Shown here in pieces: positions 27,663-35,981 of a stretch of 43,650 nt of DNA (within the stretch, counting starts at the first letter, position 1; every line of letters begins with the position of its first letter). The notes beneath the pieces were generated by a model that had not been told where the DNA came from, made no database searches, and saw nothing but the letters and a program-made list of their open reading frames with translations. Location: assembly GCA_043812935.1 (NCBI GenBank), contig JBDRLO010000069.1, forward strand, positions 1 to 43,650, given 5' to 3'. The DNA is from JBDRNE01 sp043812935 (GTDB lineage: Bacteria > Omnitrophota > Gorgyraeia > Tantalellales > Tantalellaceae). The position numbers and the translations under genes are program-made.

Positions 27663-28832
27663 TTAACTGAAAAATTCTTTTTTAATACGGCTGACCACTT
27701 CTTTTAATTTCTCCGAGTTCACGGTCAAAGCCATGCGCACATAACCTTCTCCGCTTTTTCCAAACCCGATTCCCGGAGTAACAATTATATCAGTTTTTTC
27801 CAAAAGCGCTTTGGCTAACGACGCGGAATCATATTCTCCAAATACCGGGGCCCACACATAAAAGGTAGCTAAAGGTTTCTCTACATGCCAACCTGCTTCG
27901 TTCAATCCGTCAACAAGAGTATCCCTGCGCACTGCATATTCTTTATTAAAATCACGTTTTATATCTTTGCTGTTTCTTAAGGCTTCCATTGCCGCAATCT
28001 GCACAGGAGTAAATATTCCGGAATCAACATTTGACTTAATCTTAGCAAGCCCGACAAGCACATCGGCATTACCAACAGCCATCCCTACCCTCCAGCCCGT
28101 CATATTAAAAGTCTTTGAAAGCGAATGAAACTCCACCCCGACTTCTTTTGCTCCGGGCAGTTCCAGAAAACTCGGAGGCACAAACCCATCAAAACTTATT
28201 TCCGTATATGCCGCATCCGCGCAAACAATTATGTCATGCTTTTTAGCAAAATCTATAACTTCCGCATAAAAAGATTTGTCACATATCGCTCCGGTCGGAT
28301 TATTCGGATAATTCAAATGCATTAATTTACATTTTTTTGCCGTACTTTCATCTATGTTCTTTAAATCAGGCAGAAACTTATTCTCAGCTTTAAGCGGCAT
28401 ATAACACGGCTTACCTCCGGCAAACAACGTCCCGGAAGTATACGGCGGATACCCGGGATCAGGAATAAGCACTTCATCTCCCGGATTTATAAAAGCAAGC
28501 GGAATATGAGCTATCCCGTCTTTTGAACCTAAAAGCGGCAGGATTTCAGTATCCTCGTTTAAATCAACATTAAAGCGTTCTTTATACCAAAGCGCCATTT
28601 CATTTCTTAGCGCCTTTAATCCTTTATTTAACGCGTACTTATGTGTTGCCGGATCCGTACTCGCTTCCTGCAGTTTTTTTACTATAAAATCAGGCGTTGG
28701 ATTATCCGGGTCACCTACACCTAAATCAATAACCGGACGGCCTTCCTTAACAGCTTTCTGCTTTGCCTTGTCAATCTCTTCGAACAAATAAGGTGGCAAT
28801 TGTTTTATTCTGTCAGCAAACTCTACACTCAT
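27663..28832 (-). CDS. dapL: LL-diaminopimelate aminotransferase
   Basis: DapL converts tetrahydrodipicolinate and glutamate directly to LL-diaminopimelate, bypassing DapD/C/E. The 389-residue fold-type I PLP enzyme starts with IDLGVGDPDNPTPDFI and has LLGSKDGIAH, NYPNNPTGA and the Schiff-base Lys in SLSKTFNMTGWRVGMA. The family cannot be told from other class I aminotransferases by motif alone. Its place next to dapB, dapA, dapF and lysA, with no dapD or dapE in the cluster, supports DapL. GAAGGGAG precedes the ATG at 28832. Confidence 0.9.
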   Translation of the reverse strand: MSVEFADRIKQLPPYLFEEIDKAKQKAVKEGRPVIDLGVGDPDNPTPDFIVKKLQEASTDPATHKYALNKGLKALRNEMALWYKERFNVDLNEDTEILPLLGSKDGIAHIPLAFINPGDEVLIPDPGYPPYTSGTLFAGGKPCYMPLKAENKFLPDLKNIDESTAKKCKLMHLNYPNNPTGAICDKSFYAEVIDFAKKHDIIVCADAAYTEISFDGFVPPSFLELPGAKEVGVEFHSLSKTFNMTGWRVGMAVGNADVLVGLAKIKSNVDSGIFTPVQIAAMEALRNSKDIKRDFNKEYAVRRDTLVDGLNEAGWHVEKPLATFYVWAPVFGEYDSASLAKALLEKTDIIVTPGIGFGKSGEGYVRMALTVNSEKLKEVVSRIKKEFFS

Positions 28833-28901
28833 ATTTAAACTCCCTTCTATTTCATATATTGTATGTCGTACATCGTATATCGGATAAAAATAACAAAATC
28901 C

Positions 28902-28916
28902 CCCGCCTGAGGCGGG
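28902..28916 (-). repeat. CCCGCCTGAGGCGGG palindrome, possible terminator
   Basis: A small GC-rich hairpin in the dapB-dapL spacer. On the minus strand it is followed by GGGATTTTGTTATTTTT, so it could act as a weak terminator; it also looks like a short dispersed repeat. Confidence 0.5.
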
Positions 28917-28971
28917 TCAAACTCCCTTATATTTCGTAACACGTTACAAATAACATGCGCATTAATATAAC

Positions 28972-28993
28972 GGACAGGCACAGGGGCCTGTCC
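28972..28993. repeat. Dispersed hairpin element, short form
   Basis: GGACAGGC ... GCCTGTCC with a 6-nt loop; heptamer-like units (CACGTTACAAATAACATG) lie just before it on the + strand. Confidence 0.88.
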
Positions 28994-29025
28994 CTACGGT
29001 TTTACTTCCCGGATTTTTCAATTAC

Positions 29026-29049
29026 GGACAGGAACACAGGGGCCTGTCC
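29026..29049. repeat. Dispersed hairpin element, short form (tandem second copy)
   Basis: GGACAGG and GCCTGTCC flank a loop enlarged by two bases. It lies 32 bp after the previous copy and shares its right flank CTACGGTTTT, so it looks like a local duplication. Confidence 0.85.
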
Positions 29050-29064
29050 CTACGGTTTTCATTA

Positions 29065-29083
29065 GGGCGGGGAAACCCCGCCC
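29065..29083. repeat. GC hairpin GGGCGGGG-AAA-CCCCGCCC
   Basis: A perfect 8-bp GC stem with an AAA loop, between the hairpin copies and the octamer array. The flanks TTA and CTAC resemble those of the other elements. Confidence 0.8.
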
Positions 29084-29105
29084 CTACGCCGATCCACTCG
29101 ACATT

Positions 29106-29181
29106 ACCGGCTAACCGACATAACTGGCTAACCGGCTAACTGACTAATCGGCCAACTGGCTAACAGGCAAACCGGCTAACC
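29106..29181. repeat. ACYGGCTA octamer array at the dapB 3' end
   Basis: About nine units with an 8-bp period: ACCGGCTA, ACCGACAT, (A)ACTGGCTA, ACCGGCTA, ACTGACTA, ATCGGCCA, ACTGGCTA, ACAGGCAA, ACCGGCTA. The last unit supplies the TAG stop codon of dapB. Confidence 0.9.
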
Positions 29182-29916
29182 AACACCTAAAACATCGCGC
29201 ATAGTATAGAAACCCGGTGTTTTTCCAACTACAAACTTTGCCGCTTTTATCGCGCCTGCCGCAAACACATCACGAGACTTCGCGTCATGCCGTATTTCAA
29301 GTTTTTCATACTCATTATCAAAAATAATACCGTGATTACCGATAACTTCGCCTTCCCTAAATGCTTCAACCGGAACTTCAGCGCCGCAAGCATCCTGGAT
29401 AACTTTTGCAATCATTTTAGCTGTCCCACTTGGTGAATCTTTTTTATGAACATGATGCGTTTCATCAATTTTTATATCAAAATCATTATGCAAAACTTTA
29501 GCCGCTTCATATACAATTTTGAAAAGCAAATTAACACCTACTGCCATGTTCGGGGAAAACACTATTGGTATAATTTTAGCTGTTTCCCGAATTTTTTTTT
29601 CTTCCTCTTTTTGCAAACCCGTAGTGCCTATAACTACAGGTACTCCTTTTTTTCTGCAAATCTCCAAATGTTCCATAGTGGGGCCAGGCAAAGTAAATTC
29701 AATCAGGCAATCCGTTTTTTCTATCAGAGTTTCCATATCAGATGAAATAATTGTATTAATACCTTTTATCCCGATAGCATCACTGATTGTTTGTCCTATT
29801 CCATCAGACCCGTTAAATTCAAAACCCGCGGTAATACTAATTTCCGGGTCACGAGATGCCAAGAACGTGATTCTTCTTCCCATTTTTCCGCAAATACCGC
29901 TTATCCCTAAACGCAT
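29176..29916 (-). CDS. dapB: 4-hydroxy-tetrahydrodipicolinate reductase
   Basis: DapB reduces the DapA product to tetrahydrodipicolinate with NAD(P)H. The 246-residue protein has the nucleotide motif GISGICGKMGRR (residues 4-15), EFTLPGPTMEH, and the signature ETHHVHKKDSPSGTA with the catalytic His and Lys. AGGGAGG lies before the ATG at 29916. The stop codon and the last residues (LGVG) border an octamer repeat array, which provides the TAG. It is 54 bp after dapA. Confidence 0.96.
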   Translation of the reverse strand: MRLGISGICGKMGRRITFLASRDPEISITAGFEFNGSDGIGQTISDAIGIKGINTIISSDMETLIEKTDCLIEFTLPGPTMEHLEICRKKGVPVVIGTTGLQKEEEKKIRETAKIIPIVFSPNMAVGVNLLFKIVYEAAKVLHNDFDIKIDETHHVHKKDSPSGTAKMIAKVIQDACGAEVPVEAFREGEVIGNHGIIFDNEYEKLEIRHDAKSRDVFAAGAIKAAKFVVGKTPGFYTMRDVLGVG

Positions 29917-29970
29917 TATAACCTCCCTAAAAATCTACAATAACACTGCCATTCCTTCAAAACCGGAACT

Positions 29971-30840
29971 CTAACTTATCAACTTATAGTTCTCCAGCAC
30001 TTGTCTCAACTTTTTCTCATTTTCTTTTTCCATTTCACAAAGAGGTAAACGCCACGATTTTTCTACCATTCCCATCATGCTAAGCGCGGTTTTTACCGGC
30101 AACGGATTTGTTTCAATAAACATCGCTTTACACAAATCCATCACATCATAATGAATACCGCGCGCGGTTTCATATTTTTCATCCATAACCGCCTGAGTTA
30201 AATCGTGTATTCTGTCAGGAATAATATTTGCGACAACACTTACAACACCCTTAGCGCCTACTGACATAAACGGCAGTGTCATAGAATCGTCACCGCTCAT
30301 AACCGTTATATCGCATAGTGAAAGAATATCCACAACTTGCTGTACACTTCCCGCGGCTTCTTTGATAGCAACAATATTATCAATTTTTGAAAGCCTGGCA
30401 ACTGTTGCAGGCAAAAGACTTATTCCTGTGCGTGAAGGCACATTATAAAGCATAATCGGAAGATCAGCATTTTTGGCAATTTCAGCATAATGCCTGTATT
30501 GTCCCTCTGGAGTTGGTTTATTGTAATACGGCGTTATTATTAATGCTCCGTCACAACCAGCCTTTTTTGCGAACACCGTAAGATCAACCGCCTCAGCAGT
30601 ACTGTTTGACCCTGTCCCGGCAACAACCGGAAGCCGTTTATCTGACATTTCTACCGTTATCTTTATGAGACGCCTTTGTTCCGTCATGGTTAAAGTAGCA
30701 GCTTCACCCGTACAACCACACGGCACTAAACCATCTGTACCATTATCAATATGAAATTCTACTAGTTTACGAAACGCTTTTTCATCAATTTTACCATCAA
30801 TAAACGGAGTCGCTAACGCGACATATGAACCTTTAAACAT
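29971..30840 (-). CDS. dapA: 4-hydroxy-tetrahydrodipicolinate synthase
   Basis: DapA condenses pyruvate with aspartate semialdehyde, the first committed step to lysine. The 289-residue TIM barrel has the pyruvate-site motif GCTGEAATLT, the Tyr of LYNVPSRTG, and the Schiff-base Lys in IVAIKEAAGSV near residue 160. AAAGGAG lies before the ATG at 30840. An extended -10 promoter lies within the 205-bp spacer upstream. Confidence 0.97.
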   Translation of the reverse strand: MFKGSYVALATPFIDGKIDEKAFRKLVEFHIDNGTDGLVPCGCTGEAATLTMTEQRRLIKITVEMSDKRLPVVAGTGSNSTAEAVDLTVFAKKAGCDGALIITPYYNKPTPEGQYRHYAEIAKNADLPIMLYNVPSRTGISLLPATVARLSKIDNIVAIKEAAGSVQQVVDILSLCDITVMSGDDSMTLPFMSVGAKGVVSVVANIIPDRIHDLTQAVMDEKYETARGIHYDVMDLCKAMFIETNPLPVKTALSMMGMVEKSWRLPLCEMEKENEKKLRQVLENYKLIS

Positions 30841-30872
30841 TATTTCTCCTTTCGTATCTTTTATATAGTAGC

Positions 30873-30901
30873 ACTATAACAAAACACCTTATTACTGTCA
30901 T
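30873..30901 (-). promoter_or_regulatory. Promoter of dapA
   Basis: ATGACA (30896-30901), 17 bp, TATAGT (30873-30878), with a TG before the -10, on the minus strand. Its -35 is the left end of the small palindromic repeat at 30896-30921. Confidence 0.6.
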
Positions 30902-30921
30902 TCCGCATTTAATGCGAAATC
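30896..30921. repeat. Small palindrome, TGTCATTCCGCATT type
   Basis: TGTCATTCCGCATT followed by TAATGCGAAATC; CGCATT and AATGCG pair around one base. Similar GTCATTCCGC palindromes are common bacterial intergenic repeats. The rest of this spacer (30922-31045) holds only a short reading frame behind AGGAGG, noted under findings. Confidence 0.5.
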
Positions 30922-31045
30922 TTATAATTCCTTTATTTTAACAGATCCTTGTTTACATAGAATAACAATTGGGATAGAATTTACCCATTTGCAAAACTCT
31001 TATCTTTTCATAACTCTATAATTCGGCAAAATACCTCCTGCTAAA

Positions 31046-31864
31046 CTAGAATTTCCCCTCGCATACAATCCTGGCTTTGCCTTCAAGATAAACATCAGTA
31101 ACTTTTTTACCATCAATCTTAAAATACACTACCACCTTTTCTCCGCTTTCTGTCCGCAATGTTACGGGCGACGTTACATATTTCAATAGACCCAAAATAA
31201 CAGCGGAAGCAGTAATCCCGGTGCCGCAAGCTAAGGTTTCATCTTCAACACCGCGCTCGTACGTTCGTACACGTGCGTAACTTGATTCAATATCCGACAC
31301 AAAATCAGCATTAGCTCCTGCCGGGGCAAACACCTTATGCTCGCGGATTTTACGGCCAATACCTACAACATCATATTTCTGCAGATCTTCTACCAGATGT
31401 ATAACGTGCGGAACACCTGTGTTAATATGATGAACCTTTAAAATTTTTGAATCAACACCAATATTAACATCAAGTTTTATGTCCTTTGGATCGCTCATTT
31501 TTAATTTTACATTGTCACCGTTAACCACTGCCGACAATATACCAGCACCAGTTTCCATCGTAAAATTGTCTCCCTTTCCTGAAAGCGAAGCATAAAGCGC
31601 GCTGCATCTCAACCCGTTTCCGCACATATCCACCTCAGAACCGTCAGGATTAAGAATCCGCATTCTAAAAGCCGCCTTGTCAGAACTTTCTAAAATCAAA
31701 AGGCCGTCCGCGCCAATTGAAAGTTTTCTGCGGCAAACATCCTGGGCGATTTTTGAATAATCGAGATTTCGAGCATCAAGTTCTCCGTTCATATTATCTA
31801 TCATAACAAAATCATTCCCGCTTGCAACGGCTTTTGTAAAACAAATTTTATATTTTTCGTTCAT
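31046..31864 (-). CDS. dapF: Diaminopimelate epimerase
   Basis: DapF interconverts LL- and meso-diaminopimelate without a cofactor, using two cysteines. The 272-residue protein has both: DMCGNGLRCSALY (about 78-90) and ETLACGTGITASAV near residue 215. AAGGGGAT lies before the ATG at 31864. It follows lysA by 31 bp and supplies meso-DAP for both cell wall and lysine. Confidence 0.96.
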   Translation of the reverse strand: MNEKYKICFTKAVASGNDFVMIDNMNGELDARNLDYSKIAQDVCRRKLSIGADGLLILESSDKAAFRMRILNPDGSEVDMCGNGLRCSALYASLSGKGDNFTMETGAGILSAVVNGDNVKLKMSDPKDIKLDVNIGVDSKILKVHHINTGVPHVIHLVEDLQKYDVVGIGRKIREHKVFAPAGANADFVSDIESSYARVRTYERGVEDETLACGTGITASAVILGLLKYVTSPVTLRTESGEKVVVYFKIDGKKVTDVYLEGKARIVCEGKF

Positions 31865-31895
31865 TAATATCCCCTTAATTGAAACAACTTCATTC

Positions 31896-33144
31896 TTATA
31901 ACTCTTTTATGATTTTCTCTCCTCTAATGAGATCCCGATAAGTTTCCGCTGAACGGATTAGCTTAACTTCATCCTCTTTCACCATTATTTCCGCCAGACG
32001 CGGCCGCGAATTATAATTTGAAGACATAACAAAACCATAAGCTCCCGCGCTCATAACCGCGATATATTCTCCCGGTAAAACTTCCGGAAGATCTCTATTT
32101 AAAGCAAAAAAATCACCGCTCTCACATATCGGGCCCACAACATCATACTTACAAATCTTTCTTTTCCGTTTAATTAACGGAAAAATATCATGATGAGCGT
32201 TATACAAACTTGGCCGGATAAGATCGTTCATGCCCGCATCAACTATGGCAAACTTCTTTCCGGTCGCGCCTGTTTTAACATACAATACCTTTGTCACCAG
32301 GATTCCACTGTTTCCTACAATAAACCTGCCCGGTTCAAAAATAAACTTTAACGGTTTATTCTTTAAAAGCGGAACAACTGCTTTCGCGAAATCATCGGCT
32401 GTGGTACTTTTTTCATTGTTGTATACAATTCCAAACCCTCCGCCAAGATTCAGCCACTCAATAGTAATGTTACGTTCATCAATAAAACGTAAAACTTTTT
32501 TTATAGTCTTTACAAACGGAGTAGTTTCGGTTATCTGCGAGCCTATATGCAAGTGTATTCCATTAAGAACCACATGCGAATACTTATTCGCATTGTCAAA
32601 AATTTCTTCAGCAGTATCAAAATCAATACCAAACTTTTTTTCTTTGGTTCCGGTTGTAATATAATCATGCGTATCAGCTTTCACGTCTGGATTAATTCTA
32701 AGCGCAATGTTCGGGTTCTTTTTTAACCTCCGCGCGACAGTATCAATCATTATCAGTTCCGGAACTGACTCAACATTAAAAAAAAGTATCCCCTTGCGAA
32801 TAGCGGTTGTTATTTCCTCTTCCGTTTTCCCGACACTCGCGTACACTATCTTTTCGGGCGGGCATCCAACCTTTAGAGCCTTATAAAGCTCGCCTCCGGA
32901 AACAATATCTAACCCCCGCGCCCGCGTTAACAAGAGCTTTGCATACATTCAAATTGGAATTAGATTTCATGGAAAAACATATAAGCGGATTAATTTCTTT
33001 AAAAGCGTTTTTGATTTTATTAAAATGATCCATTATTGTGCCATAGCTATACACATAAAAAGGTGTTGGGTACTGTTTAACAACTTCGTCCAACGGAACA
33101 TTTTCACAATATAAAACACCGTTTTTATATTTATATTCCCTCAT
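31896..33144 (-). pseudogene. lysA: Diaminopimelate decarboxylase, split by a +1 frameshift
   Basis: LysA makes lysine from meso-diaminopimelate with PLP. The gene is complete except for one extra G in a run of five (C at 32913-32917). Removing one base restores VNAGAGLDIVSGGELYK and gives about 415 residues, the family length. As written, the N-terminal frame (from 33144, with the PLP Lys region ICFSMKSNSN) ends in unrelated residues, and the C-terminal frame holds HLHIGSQI, GGGFGI, EPGRFIVGNSG and GAYGFVMSSNYNSRP. AAGGAG precedes the ATG at 33144. All other motifs are intact and its neighbours are undamaged, so a sequencing error in the homopolymer is more likely than gene loss. Confidence 0.9.
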
Positions 33145-33183
33145 AGATTCTCCTTCCACGAAAAACAGTTTATCTCCTGCCGG

Positions 33184-34557
33184 TTATTTAAGCTTTTTCT
33201 TCCATCGTTCAATTTCCTTCTTAACCAAATCAGGGTTAGTACTGCCTTCTGTCTGTTTATTTTTCACTGAAGTTTCGGCATTCAATAGACCATACGCCTG
33301 CGAATCCAGCATATCAGAAAACTCTTTTAATTCTGACAAAGTCAAATCTGAAATATTCAAATTATGGTCATCACAATGCTTAACAATTTTACCTACGACC
33401 TGATGAGCATCCTTAAAGGCCATCCCTTTGCGAACCAAATATTCCGCTAAATCCGTAGCATAAATAAACTCATCATCAAGCATTTTTAACGCGGTTTCTT
33501 TTTTCACAGTTATCGTTGAAACTAAATCAGCCATAATTTGTACGGCTCCGGCAACAATTTTAACCGATTCAAAGAGCGGCTTTTTGTCTTCCTGAAGATC
33601 CCTATTATACGAATGAGGCAACCCTTTTAACAGGACAAAAAGCGTATTTAACGCGCTTATAACATACGCGGATTTTCCCCTGATTAATTCCAACACATCC
33701 GGATTTTTTTTCTGAGGCATTAAAGAACTTCCGGTACAATATTCTGCGCCTATTTTTAAAAATCCGAATTCCGCGGTACTATACAATATAAAATCCTCGC
33801 ACATCCTGGACAAATGCACTGCCGTAAAACAAAGGCCTGCCACAAACTCGGCAATAAAATCCCTATCGCTTACCGCGTCAATACTGTTTTCAGAGATTTT
33901 TTTAAACCCAAGCTTTTTCGCGATAAACTTCCGGTCTAATTTTAATGCCGATCCCGCAATCGCACCGGAACCCATAACAGAAACATTCAAACGTTTTAAA
34001 GCATCCTCAAGCCTTTCCCAATCGCGTTCAAGCATTTCCACATATGCCATTACAAGATGTGAAAAAAGAACCGGCTGAGCACGGTTAATATGAGTATATC
34101 CGGGAACAATAATATCAAAAGTTTTTTCAGCTAAACCCGTAAGGCTTTTTTGCAATCCCGCGATTAACATTTTCACAGACTTAATATTGTCAACACAGTA
34201 CAAACGTACGTCATTAACCACTTGTTCATTCCGAGACCTGCCGGTATGCAGCTTTTTACCCGCTTCCGGAACACGTTTTTCAACATACTCTTGCACCAAT
34301 GAATGTATATCTTCATGTTTTTCAGAGTATAAGGCGTTATCATCAGCCTTTTTCAAAAGTTCGTCTATCGCGTTCAGAAGTTGTTTTTCTTCATCAGCAG
34401 AAACAAACCCGCATTTGGCAAGCATTTCAACGTGAACCTTACTGCTTAAACAATCATACTTAACAAGTTCTTTATCGACACTAAGACTCGACGTAAAATC
34501 CATAACCAAAGGATTCATCTTCTCTTCAGAGAACCTGCCGCCCCATAATTTCCCCAT
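33184..34557 (-). CDS. argH: Argininosuccinate lyase
   Basis: ArgH splits argininosuccinate into arginine and fumarate, the last step of the pathway. The 457-residue protein starts GKLWGGRFSE, has TGRSRNEQV and the superfamily signature GSSLMPQKKNPDVLE near residue 280. AGAGGAG precedes the ATG at 34557. It is separated from argG by a 102-bp spacer made of repeats, and it ends 39 bp before lysA, so the arginine and lysine blocks may be read as one unit. Confidence 0.97.
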   Translation of the reverse strand: MGKLWGGRFSEEKMNPLVMDFTSSLSVDKELVKYDCLSSKVHVEMLAKCGFVSADEEKQLLNAIDELLKKADDNALYSEKHEDIHSLVQEYVEKRVPEAGKKLHTGRSRNEQVVNDVRLYCVDNIKSVKMLIAGLQKSLTGLAEKTFDIIVPGYTHINRAQPVLFSHLVMAYVEMLERDWERLEDALKRLNVSVMGSGAIAGSALKLDRKFIAKKLGFKKISENSIDAVSDRDFIAEFVAGLCFTAVHLSRMCEDFILYSTAEFGFLKIGAEYCTGSSLMPQKKNPDVLELIRGKSAYVISALNTLFVLLKGLPHSYNRDLQEDKKPLFESVKIVAGAVQIMADLVSTITVKKETALKMLDDEFIYATDLAEYLVRKGMAFKDAHQVVGKIVKHCDDHNLNISDLTLSELKEFSDMLDSQAYGLLNAETSVKNKQTEGSTNPDLVKKEIERWKKKLK

Positions 34558-34587
34558 GATATACTCCTCTGTTTACGTTACTGTAAC

Positions 34588-34609
34588 GGACAGGCACAGA
34601 GGCCTGTCC
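34588..34609. repeat. Dispersed hairpin element, short form
   Basis: GGACAGGC and GCCTGTCC arms with loop ACAGAG. Heptamer-like CGTTACTGTAA lies before it and the octamer array after it on the + strand. Confidence 0.88.
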
Positions 34610-34620
34610 CTACATTCAAC

Positions 34621-34655
34621 AACCGGCTCACCGGCTAACTGGCCAACCGGCTAAC
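34621..34655. repeat. ACYGGCTA octamer array between argH and argG
   Basis: ACCGGCTC, ACCGGCTA, ACTGGCCA, ACCGGCTA in direct tandem, 8-bp period, ending 5 bp before the argG stop codon. Confidence 0.88.
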
Positions 34656-34659
34656 AGAT

Positions 34660-35832
34660 CTACTCCTTAAACGGTAACGCCCACAAATCAATAAACCCTT
34701 TTGCTAGCGATTGATCAAAAACATCACCTTCGCCATAAGTAGCCAATTGTATTTTATAGCGCGAATTCGGGCTTCGCCTGCCGCAGACTGTTGTTTTCCC
34801 CTTATAAAGCTTAACTTTAACTTCCCCGTTAACATTTTCCTGAGTTTTGTTAATAAATGCATCCAAAGCCTGTTTTAACGGAGTAAACCATAACCCATTA
34901 TAAATAAGTTCTGAATAGCGAACTGCAATAAACTGTTTAACCCCGCGCACGTCCCTGTCCAAAACAAGTTCTTCCAAAGCAGTATGCGCGGCATAAAGGA
35001 TTTCCGAAGCCGGCGCTTCATATATTTCACGCGATTTTATACCCACCAACCGGTCTTCAACCATATCAACTCTGCCGACACCATGTTTAAGCCCGATTTT
35101 ATTCAATTTTTCTACAAGTTCAACCGGGCCATATTCCTTCCCATTCAAAGCTTTTGGAACACCCCTGTTAAATGTTACTTTAACGTATTCCGCTTTTTCA
35201 GGAGCTTTTTCAGGAGTATTAATACTAACATATGTATCGAAAGCAGGTTCAGACCAGGGGTCTTCAAGGCTTCCGCCTTCAACGCTTATCCCCCATAAAT
35301 TACGGTCTATACTATAAAGTTTTTTCTTAGTTTGTTCTATCGGAATTTTATGTTTTTTAGCGTAATCAATTTCAGATTCCCTGGTTTTTAATTCCCATTC
35401 CCTGACCGGAGCTATTATTTTGAGTTCCGGAGCCATCAAAGCAAATGTAACTTCAAAACGTACCTGATCATTACCCTTTCCAGTACAACCATGCGCCACA
35501 GCAACAGCTTTTTCTTTTTCTGCAAAAGCCGCCATTGCTTCGGCTATAATCGGGCGGGAAAGCGCCGTCGCAAGATTATACTTGTTTTGGTACAACGCAC
35601 CGGCTTTTAACGCCTGAAAAGCATAATCTTCAATAAATTTTTCCCTTAAATCTCCTACTTCACATTTTGACGCGCCAATATCAATTGCCCTTCGCCGGCT
35701 GCTTTCCGTATCCTGTCCTTGTCCAACATCCCCCATGTAACAGACAACATCATAACCCCGTTCCATAAGCCATTTAATCGCAACCGATGTATCCAACCCG
35801 CCTGAATATGCTAAAACTATTTTCTTTGACAT
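34660..35832 (-). CDS. argG: Argininosuccinate synthase
   Basis: ArgG joins citrulline and aspartate with ATP. The 390-residue protein starts with the PP-loop AYSGGLDTSVAIKWL and has GCTGKGNDQVRFE and the C-terminal GRRSPNSRY. AAAGGG lies before the ATG at 35832. It follows argF by 149 bp, a spacer that holds a possible AbrB-like remnant. Confidence 0.97.
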   Translation of the reverse strand: MSKKIVLAYSGGLDTSVAIKWLMERGYDVVCYMGDVGQGQDTESSRRRAIDIGASKCEVGDLREKFIEDYAFQALKAGALYQNKYNLATALSRPIIAEAMAAFAEKEKAVAVAHGCTGKGNDQVRFEVTFALMAPELKIIAPVREWELKTRESEIDYAKKHKIPIEQTKKKLYSIDRNLWGISVEGGSLEDPWSEPAFDTYVSINTPEKAPEKAEYVKVTFNRGVPKALNGKEYGPVELVEKLNKIGLKHGVGRVDMVEDRLVGIKSREIYEAPASEILYAAHTALEELVLDRDVRGVKQFIAVRYSELIYNGLWFTPLKQALDAFINKTQENVNGEVKVKLYKGKTTVCGRRSPNSRYKIQLATYGEGDVFDQSLAKGFIDLWALPFKE

Positions 35833-35977
35833 ACTGATTCCCTTTCTCTACTATTTTTTTAGAGTTCTGCAAAAAGGGTAAATCGCTCTCCCTAAAGAAT
35901 AAAAACATAATATTTTGCCTAACTCCAAAGTTTTTTAAAACCTCTACTGGTAAAGTTATTACCAGCCTATTGTTCAA
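35774..35977 (-). other. Possible AbrB-like reading frame or remnant between argF and argG
   Basis: A 67-residue frame with a TTG start begins NNRLVITLPVEVLKNFGVRQN. The spacing of Pro and Gly (LP...FG) matches the AbrB swapped-hairpin pattern seen in the real abrB-like gene at 43182-43376 (FIPKVLQNYFGI). After about 28 residues the resemblance ends. It overlaps the start of argG by 59 bp and has no ribosome site. It may be a decayed gene or chance. Confidence 0.25.
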
Positions 35978-35981
35978 CGCA

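Noticed and set aside
29106..29181. CRISPR array
   Set aside because: The tandem octamers have no spacers and no cas genes are near; it is a short-period satellite.
32913..32917. Programmed ribosomal frameshift in lysA
   Set aside because: There is no slippery heptamer, internal ribosome site or downstream structure that I can see; a homopolymer error is simpler.
32881..33159. A separate 92-residue gene upstream of lysA
   Set aside because: Its sequence is the N-terminal part of LysA up to the frameshift, and its end is out-of-frame translation.
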